Part shown: one piece after another, positions 55,883 to 64,000 of the stretch
Layout: each line of letters begins with the position of its first letter
How positions within the stretch are numbered: the first letter of the stretch is position 1
NCBI GenBank assembly: GCA_007258455.2
Contig: VDFB02000003.1
Location: 38,663,084 to 38,727,083, forward strand
Direction of reading: 5' to 3'
DNA: 64,000 nucleotides
Source: Sequoia sempervirens
Lineage: Eukaryota > Streptophyta > Pinopsida > Cupressales > Cupressaceae
Program-made: the position numbers and the translations under genes
The notes under the pieces: generated by a model
Told to the model about the DNA's origin: nothing
Databases searched by the model: none
The model's input: the letters and a program-made list of their open reading frames with translations, nothing else

Positions 55883-58800
55883 ATGTTTACCCCTCAAGTA
55901 GTTAAAGTTGTGGACCAACCTCGACCCAAGTTCAAGAAACACCTTGATAAATCCAAGGTGAGGAATCTGAAAGGCACGCTCTCAAGTATTCCTTTTGGTG
56001 TATTACATACTTAGGATATTAGAATCTATATTCATGCTAAAATGAAAAAATACAATCATTCAAAGTTGGGAGAAGTATGGGTAAATGAGCTAACCAATGA
56101 TAATTTTGAGTTGAAACCGAAATATGAAAGTTTAACGAAAAAGAAACTAGATGTTTGGAATAACTTTCCTATTTTTTTCTATGTTGATGAATGGATTACA
56201 TATGTGCCAAGCATAATTCATGATAGATTCATTTGGTTGGATATGTTACATTTGATCAACAAGGAAGCCATTAGGGTTATGATAGGGTTATGCTCAACAT
56301 GACCAGTTTCAGATCTTAAATCTATGAAGAATGAAGGAGTAATGAATTTAACTAGTGCAAAATTTGATAAATGTGCACTAACAATTAAGGATATTAAAAA
56401 CCTAGCTGTGAAATATGCTTCTATGACGATTGGATACAAAATATTTTTAACAAACAGAGAAAACTTTGTTTCTGCCACAACAATTAATACTGCTTATGAG
56501 ATGGTGAAGAAAGGCATGGATGTGGACTTGTGAGAGTTGTTAAGGAAAAAGTTGTTGGAAAATCTACATAAGACCAAAGAGTCTCAATACCCTTTCTGAT
56601 ATGGTACCTTGATCATGTGTTTATTATTTTACTTTCTCAAAGAAATTCTCGAAACAAAGAACATTGTTGAAGGATATTCCAGATGCAATTCAAATTAGAG
56701 ACCATTTGAGAGGATTGGGAAATGCAGATACTTAGAATTCTACATTGTGGGGTTTCTTTAAAACTTTTCAGGAAAACATACAAGCAAGGGAAAGGATTAC
56801 CAAAGGTGTTGTTGAGAAGTATAAAAATGATATCATCTTCATGGTTAGCAAAGACTACTGCATGATGGAAGTTGTTGAACCGAGGACAACATGGATCCTT
56901 GAAATGGGATATGAGGTAGTAAAGGATGTGATTACCGGTCTAATAGAACACATGTTGAGTATTCCTAGAGATTCTAAAGAAGAAAGATGTGGCACATATG
57001 AATAAAAATCCATTGTAGTACACATGGAGCACAAAAGAAGGAAATTTAAAAGAATGTGGAGAAGATGAAGGCTCAAGTGGTGGAAATGTTGGGTTTACCA
57101 AAAGGCCTTGTGGATAAATCCAAAGGTATATCTACCCCTCTGGGAGGAACTCCAAGCACAAGGAGGTCAGGTAGGACCTTTACCCCCTCTCCAATTGCTC
57201 CTAAGTTCTTTGGGACTAAATCTATTGTTGGATCTAAGAGGAAAGAGTCAACCAGTTCCCTTGTAAAGAAAAAATCATCCGCAAAGGAGAAGAATGAAAA
57301 AGCCTCAAGAGAAAGGTATGTTGGGTATGAGGATGAAGAAGAATAAGAGGAAGGACCTAAATTGGTCCAAAAGAAGAGAATGCAACAAGCCTCCAAAGAA
57401 AAGGCAAGTGCAAAGAAAGCAAAGGTGGATATTGTGGATACTAACAGTGAGGAAGAAGTAGAGAAGAAAAAATAAATAATTTATTATTTAGAAAAGAGAA
57501 AAGAAGATCAGTGAAGGAGAAAACCCCTTGAAAGGAAAAGGAAAGGAGGATAAATCTCCCCTGGTCCGAAAATAGAGCCCAATGAAACTTGAAGCATTGG
57601 TTAGAAGTATGGGAATCTAGAAGAAACAACTGCATTATATCCTACTGCAGATGATACTGACAAGACAACCATAGAAGAGGTCATTGTCAGGTACATTGTA
57701 GAATTTGATGTTGGCATGAAAGATATAGAGGATTAGTTGCTTGAATATTTAAAAGGTGTATTATATGCAAGAATGAAAGAAGCATTTGATAAGGATACAA
57801 AAATGACAACTTTTGCCTTGGAGAAGATTGATTCTTCTCTCACTGATGAGGACAAAGCTAAATTGGCACAAATATATAACAAATAATTCAGGACAAAACA
57901 AAGAGTTTGCACCCTAATGAGCAGGGACAAAGAATATATTAAGAGGTTGAGAAATGATATTGTACAAAAGATTACAGATCTAGCTAAAGATTTGGGGATG
58001 TCTTTGGAAAGTGGAAGTGAATTGCAACATAACACATCTATCTCAGAAGTGAATGAACCTAAAAATGCACAACATGAGCATGCTCTAGAACATGAGCATG
58101 TACCTGAAGGAGAAAATGTACAAAATGCGACTATAGATAATGCCCCTCTGATGGTGGAGAATGCAGGAGAAGAAAAGGATGATGGAATATAGGAGGATGT
58201 ACAAATAGAGAAAAATTCAACCCCTCCAGACAGAGAAAAATGTAGAGAAAAAAGAAGTTACACAAGACAACCCAGAGAAATCAGAGGCACAAAACACTGA
58301 AGACATGCCTCCTCTAGAAGATAAGGTGAAATCAATTGAAGAAGAGAAGAAGATTGAGGATGAGTTTGGTAGTGCAAAGAGGGAGCAGAGTGACAAAAAA
58401 ATTGAAGAGAGCATTCATGACAAGGAAAAGGTTGATAATAAGAAAGGAGAAAGTGTAAAAATAGTTGGTTAATCCTCCGAAGCTTCTGGAGATTCCTTAA
58501 AAGATTTATTATATATGCAACTATAGTTCCAATGGTGGTATTTGCACAACTGTTGCAACTACCTATTCAATAGAAACAAGTGGACATGAGTAAGATTTAT
58601 CCTCTATAGAAACTGCAACTTGGTGATGAGTGACAAAAAAGTTGAAGAGAGGATTTGTGACAAGGAAAAGGCTGATAAGAAGTAGAAAGTGTAAAAATAG
58701 TTGGTTAATCCTCTGAAGCTTCCAGAGATTCCTTAAAATATTTATTAGATATGCAACTACAATTCCAACAGTGGTATTTGCACAACTGTTAAAACTACCT

Positions 58801-59640
58801 ATGCAATAGAGACAAGTGAACATGAGTAAGATTTATCCTCTATAGAAACTGCAACTTGGTGATGCCTTTCATGCCTCCGCAAGGAAGGATCAAACTCACC
58901 AAAAGAGTGCAGAGTTAATTGAAGAAGTAGTTAAGGTATTACAAGAAGGTATTCTTTGTGCAACAATTGATGAATCCATATCCGATGTACAAAAATTGAA
59001 GTTACAATTGCTAGATTATTTCAAAGACTATTCTACCAGTTTGGAAGAGAGGCTTGAAAAGGAGATAAAAAAGAAGAACAATGATAGGAGATTGACCAAA
59101 ATATCTAAGTGCAATATTACACATGGAAAACTGCGAGAAAATCTAAAAAATATGTAGCAGTTTTTGGATGAAGCAAGGAATTTGTTTCAATTTTGTTTGA
59201 AATGTCCCAGTTCTACAAAAAGCATAAAGGATGAAATGGACTCCATTGAGTCACAAATTGATCAGGCCTCTGAAGCATATGATCTGGTAAATGATGCAGA
59301 TGGTACTACAAGGATGGCAATAGAAAATATGTGTGGACAATTTTTCCAGCTGCAAGAGCAAAAGGAGAAGATAGTAGTACAATACAGTCAACTTAGAGAT
59401 TGGGTAAGTGCAAGGCTTACCCCCTTGATTGGTGCATTAGCAAGTGCACAAAATTTGGCACAAAAGAGTCTGGTACCCTGTTCACCAGATGAAGGAGAAG
59501 ACCTCCTTATGCAATTTGAGAACCAATGTTGCATGCTTGCCTTCGTACATAAGGATTGGGATGTTGGGAAGAAGGATTGGGAGGCACACCTTGCAAAATT
59601 TAAGGTGTCTTACATAAGTATTATGCTTTATTCTAGTTGA
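55883..59640 (+). pseudogene. element G extra (envelope-position) ORF
   Basis: ATG 55883 begins MFTPQVVKVVDQPRPKFKKH. The frame runs with TAG about 56012, TGA 56300 and TGA 56531, then frameshifts near 56.6, 57.0 and 58.2-59.1 kb, giving about 1200 codons in all. The N-terminal part is globular (WNNFPIFFYVDEWITYVPSI, LINKEAIRVMIGLCS, KYASMTIGYKIFLTNREN). The middle is basic then acidic and Glu/His-rich. The C-terminal part (58.9-59.6 kb) is helical and coiled-coil-like (DEMDSIESQIDQASEAYDLV). No signal peptide or membrane segment was evident. Position fits the ORF after pol of SIRE-type elements, but I do not recognise the family. Confidence 0.5.
58388..58867 (+). repeat. 240 bp imperfect tandem duplication in element G
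   Basis: GAGTGACAAAAAA starts at 58388 and again at 58628, and both copies run to GCAACTTGGTGATG. Substitutions and a small deletion distinguish them, so the duplication is not recent. Confidence 0.85.
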
Positions 59641-59900
59641 TTATGTACATTTATGTTTTATTTATGCAGTTTTAGATTTCTTTGTACATATGTGGATGTA
59701 TTAGAGAATGTTGCATTGCATTTTTTATCATTTTGATGGATAACATTGTAAGGGGGAGCCATTCTCATGTATATACATGTATATTTGCAAAAAGGGAGAA
59801 CAATCGAGATAGTTTGAAAAGCTTGATATTGAGAGCCATTTTCCCTTGATGTCAAATGGGGAGTAGTTTGAGAGTTTTTGAAGGATGTGTTGCCATCAAT

Positions 59901-59915
59901 GATAAAGGGAAATAT
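59901..59915 (+). other. element G polypurine tract
   Basis: GATAAAGGGAAATAT abuts the LTR tip TGTTGG. It is purine-rich though interrupted by T. Confidence 0.65.
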
Positions 59916-61274
59916 TGTTGGAATTTTTGTTTTTCATTGAGAAGATTGGTGGAAGTATGGCAGATGATGCTATTGTTGTGTTATCATTGATGTCAACATT
60001 GAGGTCAACATTTTTGTAGTATCAACATTGATGTATAGCTAATGTCTAATGAGCATGATTGAATGTAGTGATGGAAACCCATTATATAGATGTAATTTTG
60101 TTGGTCTGGAATAGACCAAAATTTTGTAGAATTTCCTAATTCCTAGAGTACAGTTTCCAGTGTACAATGAACTAGTTTTGAGGTCCGCATTGCTCCACTA
60201 AGAAGAATCTTTTCATGCAGTTCTAAGGTAATTTTGGTGAATGTTGGAGGAATTTGAATCCAAGGTTTCACATCTTGAAGCCCTCCACAATTGAATTAGG
60301 ATTTGACAGAGTATCACTCTGGATATGGAAAACTTGTATAGTGACAAAGTACCTAACTGGAATGCTTTGCATTCCACCGTGGATGATTATTATGGTATGT
60401 GGTTTTGAGGGAGTGTTTACAAATTTTTAAGTGTTTTTTCTACATGGAAAGTGCTTTAGATTTTTTGTGTCGAAATGTGGATGAACGGTTGGTTCATTCC
60501 ATTATTGCTTCACCAATGGTACTAACCTAAAGGGTTTGATGTCGTGCAGAATTAAGGGATGTATGGATCAAACTTATGATAGTAATTATAGGCCATGTCG
60601 ACCTATTTTTATTATGTATATGTTTTGGGTTGTGTGTGTTGGTGTTTTGAGCCGACAAGTTATGGGGATGCACGGTACATCAATTAGGCCGACCTAATTT
60701 ATGTTTGTGTTGGAAGCAATATATATACAAGGTTAATTCCTTGTGTGAAGTGTGTTGTGCGATGCATGAGATGTGAGATAATTAAGTGTGTGAGATTTGA
60801 AGCAAAGCAGTGTGTGAAGAGGTTGATAAGTGATGAAGCATGAAGTATGTTAATTTAGTTTACAAAGCTTAATTGGAACTATCTTCAACATATTGTAGAT
60901 GCATTATATCAATTCAAATATCTAGAAATGAGCCACCCTCTTTTATATCCTGGTAGTGAGCCATTTCTTCCATTCTATGGACAGTGAATCCTTCGGACAA
61001 TGAGTCCACCTAGTAGTGATTCATTCTGTAATATCTCATAACCAGTTATAATATATTGTGAGCTAATCCTTAGCGTGGTTTTTCCCTTTTTGGGTTTTAA
61101 CATTAAATTTGGTGTTCTTGTGTTCTTTGATGAGATGCATGCTTTCTATGTTCCTTTCTATTACTGCAAGTTTAATGTGATGCATTGAATGGGTATTTAA
61201 GTTGATGAAGTTAGTGAATTTCAATGAATACTAATCCACCACCACCACCCCCTCAGTATTTCGAGTGTTCAACA
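59916..61274 (+). repeat. element G 3' LTR
   Basis: 1359 bp from TGTTGGAATTTTTG to GTTCAACA, with TGTTG...CAACA tips. A TATATATAC box at 60720-60728 has GCCGAC boxes upstream at 60651-60656 and 60688-60693. The Copia-type GTGGTTTTTCCCTTTTTGGG lies at about 61075-61095. The partner 5' LTR is absent from the window. Confidence 0.75.
60651..60730 (+). promoter_or_regulatory. element G LTR promoter candidate
   Basis: Two GCCGAC words followed by TATATATAC 26 bases after the second. Inferred promoter from LTR context. Confidence 0.5.
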
Positions 61275-62300
61275 CTTTTGAGCAATTGAAAATGGTAGGA
61301 GAACGTAAGCCCTTAAATTTATAAACCTATCTTCCCTATCAAGGTGAAATGGGAGTTTTAAAAACATAAATGAACATCCATCAAATCCTAAGAAATAAAA
61401 AACAAATGTCTCATAGACAGGAAATCTCATGTATGCAAAAAGTGGTAGGGTAAACAAGGCATGAATTTTTGATAAAATGTCTCAAAGACATAGATATACA
61501 TGTTAATTGTGGATGCATGCAAACCCTTTGAGAAATTACCACAAGAAGAGGGGTCCCATGGAATACAATGACTATAGGTTAAGAGCATAATGGATATCTT
61601 AAATTGTTTATAGAAAATCACAAGAAAATACAAATTCCACAAACTTGCTGACATCCTCCCTATCTATGCCAAAATGGAAGCTTTTGGAATGAGGCATGGA
61701 CAACTATCAAAGCATAAAGAATAGAGGGACTTCTCTGATGTTTCATTTACAACTACTATGTTATATATTATGCAAGATGTGGAAGAAAGACAAGGGCAAG
61801 CATATAGAATAACATATCACCTCCAATTAATGTGAGCTCATGGAAGGCAATGATAATAGGTTATGCACCAAACAAATTTATTAAAAGGATTTAGAAACTT
61901 TCATGCAAATTCAATTGGCAACTTAAAGCCAAATTCCACAACTTTCCCAATACCAATATGGGAGTTTTAGATTATCCATCAAAACATTAAAAAAATTGCA
62001 ACTTTGTGTTAGAAAGAGATCAAAAATATGGACACATAAACAAGGCCTCATGAACTGTTAGAAAAAATGCCTCAAGAATGAAGAGATTATAATATAAATT
62101 ATTTGGAAAAATGACTCAAGGAAATGAGGTCTCGCACATTGCAATATAGCGGGACATGCATAAGCGTGTTTGTTGAAATAGCTTAAGGAACTTCATACAA
62201 ATTCCCTTGAAAAGTGTAAAACTAAATCCCACGACCCGACAACTGTTGCTTCTATCCAATCACGTAAATTAAAAAACTAGATTAAATATTATCGAGGTTT
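61275..62300 (+). pseudogene. PPR (PLS-class) pseudogene, right part
   Basis: Decayed repeats in shifting plus-strand frames: TFEQLKMVGERKP (61276), LMYAKSGRVNKA-x-x-FDKMSQ (about 61425), PWNTMTIG with EHNG (about 61555), ILPIYAKMEAF (about 61655), SWKAMIIGYAPN (61850), a VLDYPSKH-like piece (61970), KMPQE (62070) and LRNFIQIPLKSVKLNPTT (62195). The order and spacing (about 300 bases per P-L-S cycle) match a PLS-class PPR gene, normally an organelle-targeted RNA-editing or processing factor. It starts right at the element G LTR end and continues the pattern of 49.8-50.0 kb. Confidence 0.65.
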
Positions 62301-63200
62301 TAGAGCTATAAGATTCTTGAGGCCGAGACAAAAAATTGTAGCCTCAATACTCCTGCCTGGGCATGACGATAGTCTTCAACTGATAAGAAATCTATAGGAC
62401 AACATAATGGATAGAATATAAAATTTAATGGTGTGGTGTGATGATTATTTCCATAGATTTCAACTACCTATTACTAGGAGAACATGCATGCAAAAATTAC
62501 CATGACTGAGTACTATTATTACACAAGAGCATACCTGGAAGTTAGCTGCCCCTTCTACAACTTTCTACTCATCTCCTTTCTCCTTTCTCCTTCTTTGTGC
62601 TTCTACACCTCCAAAATTTATCCTTAAATTCTTATTTACATCTTTGTGACACATTTTCTAGCTCTCACTCCATCCCTTCTTTTTTTTTACTTGCCTATTC
62701 TATGGCATTCTAAATTCTCTTCATCTTCTAAAAAACCTTTGCATGTCCTTCCTCTCCCCTATCTCCACTACAATTGGATAAATTTAGCCTTCATATGGAG
62801 ATGGCTCCCCCACTCCCTTCATGCATTGTGGTGATAGAATAAAATAAAATATAATTAAAGAATATAAAATCAATGATGTTAAATTAGATTAGTTATAAAA
62901 TTATTTTAAGTGCTTAAATTAGCAAGGTTAACACATAATTTATATAATAATTGACTTCCATAATGCTAGTTATTGCATTATCTTTGATGGCATCTTATAA
63001 ATTCTTGTGCCTAATAGTTAACATCATAATTTTACTAGTAGAGACAAATATATCAGTGTTTTAAAATAATTGATTTAATTTGTCACAAAATTTAAATATC
63101 ATAGATCTTAACTTGACAGAGCAAAACAAATTAATAACTTAACCACCCTCAAAACATTATTAATTACTTATAATATTAGAGTTAAATAAAAATGGGTTGT
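62301..63200. other. AT-rich spacer, nothing recognised
   Basis: Pyrimidine-rich around 62550-62760, otherwise AT-rich with many stops. The 62-codon frame at 62646-62834 is low-complexity and not called. Confidence 0.5.
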
Positions 63201-63219
63201 AACATGACAAGCTAATGCT

Positions 63220-63770
63220 ACTACTTCTAGGTAGGTACTGAATACTCTCATCTAGTGATGTTCTAATTTCTAGTTGTAATCTAGATATAAGTCATTCAAT
63301 GCATTATTTTTTGTTAATGGTTCTTTTAGTTTTCTAGAGACTTCTTTAAATCTACAATCATAATCCTTAATGGATTCTCCCTCTTCTTGTACTATGTCTC
63401 TCATTCTACTAACACTTTTTGTAAGGATTTTTTGTGACTAAAAATTTGACAAAAAATTCTCTTTGATTGCTAACCATTCTTTGTCATGTTGAAGATATGT
63501 TATTCTATACCAATTTAATGCATCATTTTGCAAGGTACCTACAAAATCAAATAGGTTTGTTTGATCTCTTGTGGTTCATTTTCTCTACCATAAATATTCC
63601 AAAACATATATATGTTTTATCGTCTATGTGTCGTCTTTTCCAAAAATTGAAAGTTTTACTCGTCATTCCATATTGGATATGTTTTCTTTGGTTTGTTTGT
63701 GGTGTTGAGTTAATCATTTTGGCACCTTTTTTCTTATTACTCTTCTAGTTTACTAATTTTATGTCTCGCC
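63220..63770 (-). pseudogene. E3: Ty3/gypsy gag-core fragment
   Basis: Minus-strand translation: YLQHDKEWLAIKENFLSNF, stop, SQKILTKSVSRMRDIVQEE and GESIKDYDCRFKEVSRKL. This is the Retrotrans_gag pattern W-x-x-[IL]-K-x-x-F, then Q-x-x-x-E-S-[IV]-x-x-Y and R-F. Upstream, toward 63770-63960, the same strand gives further broken gag-like sequence that leaves the window. Confidence 0.65.
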
Positions 63771-64000
63771 TTTTATCCTTGAGTATTTGTATATCAAAGA
63801 AATATTTCCCTAGTACAGTATCTTAATCTTGCACAATTTGTTGTTATGGATCTATTGCTTCACTTTATTTCTCAAATATATCTAATGTTGACTCGTAGTT
63901 TGAGGATTGTAGCTCTTTAAAGGGATGTTTGTACCTTATAATTATATAAGTTAGGTGAACAGGGATTATGGTTAGCTTGCTTGGCATAATGTTGTCAATG
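63771..64000. other. window end, probable continuation of E3
   Basis: AT-rich sequence in the direction of the E3 gag N-terminus on the minus strand; too short and broken to call. Confidence 0.3.

Larger units (their letters stand above)
54466..61274 (+). mobile_element. element G: SIRE-like Copia derivative lacking 5' end and pol
   Basis: Plus strand: gag C-terminal half with an array of zinc knuckles, no protease-integrase-RT, a long broken extra ORF (55883-59640), a purine-rich tract and a 3' LTR (59916-61274). A coiled-coil gag hinge with the phrase SSTLLDEMIVGHKGSKDKEG and an extra ORF after the pol position are SIRE-lineage traits. The 5' LTR and the N-terminal gag are absent at the junction with element F. 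Confidence 0.7.

Overview
The window looks like a repeat-dominated nuclear segment of a land plant, most likely a gymnosperm. This is inferred from very sparse genes, AT-rich spacers, stacked LTR retrotransposons with unusually long (about 2.6-2.7 kb) LTRs, Copia elements primed by initiator-tRNA-Met, and decayed PLS-class pentatricopeptide-repeat (PPR) sequence. There are no prokaryotic features. Only one apparently intact host gene is visible: an intronless, GC-rich C2-domain gene of SRC2-like architecture (5455-6459), with short tandem repeats on both sides.

From about 7.6 to 46.5 kb the DNA is layered retrotransposon insertions, which I label here. E1 and E2 are old minus-strand Ty3/gypsy gag-protease remnants. 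Element A (8132-25499, minus) is a non-autonomous gag-only element with 449/448 bp LTRs inserted in E1. Element B (11178-24527, plus) is a full-length but mutated Ty3/gypsy element inserted in the leader of A. An old LTR-like block, L (about 27722-30188), sits in the protease of E2, and element C (30189-41884, plus, perfect ATAAC target duplication) sits at the right end of L. Element D (42904-46232, plus) is a second gag-only element inserted in the gag of E2. B and C share the order gag - protease - archaeal-type RNase H - RT - degenerate gypsy RNase H - integrase.

The right third has a PPR pseudogene split into two plus-strand parts (about 49.8-50.0 kb and 61.3-62.3 kb). Between them lie element F (50066 to about 54465, minus), a 5'-truncated Ty1/copia element, and element G (about 54466-61274, plus), a SIRE-like Copia derivative with gag, no pol, a long broken extra ORF and a 1.36 kb 3' LTR. 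Their truncated gag genes meet head to head. A final minus-strand gypsy gag fragment (E3) lies at 63.2-63.8 kb.

None of the retroelement coding regions is intact. Stops are mostly TAG/TAA at expected Gln/Trp codons, as produced by deamination of methylated cytosines. The most interesting signals are in the non-coding parts: GCCGAC boxes just upstream of the TATA box in the LTRs of three unrelated families (B, C, G), a dense TCGSCGA motif field in the LTR of C, TGG-containing sequences at both inner ends of B and C instead of a clear polypurine tract, and paired perfect hairpins in the leader of A.
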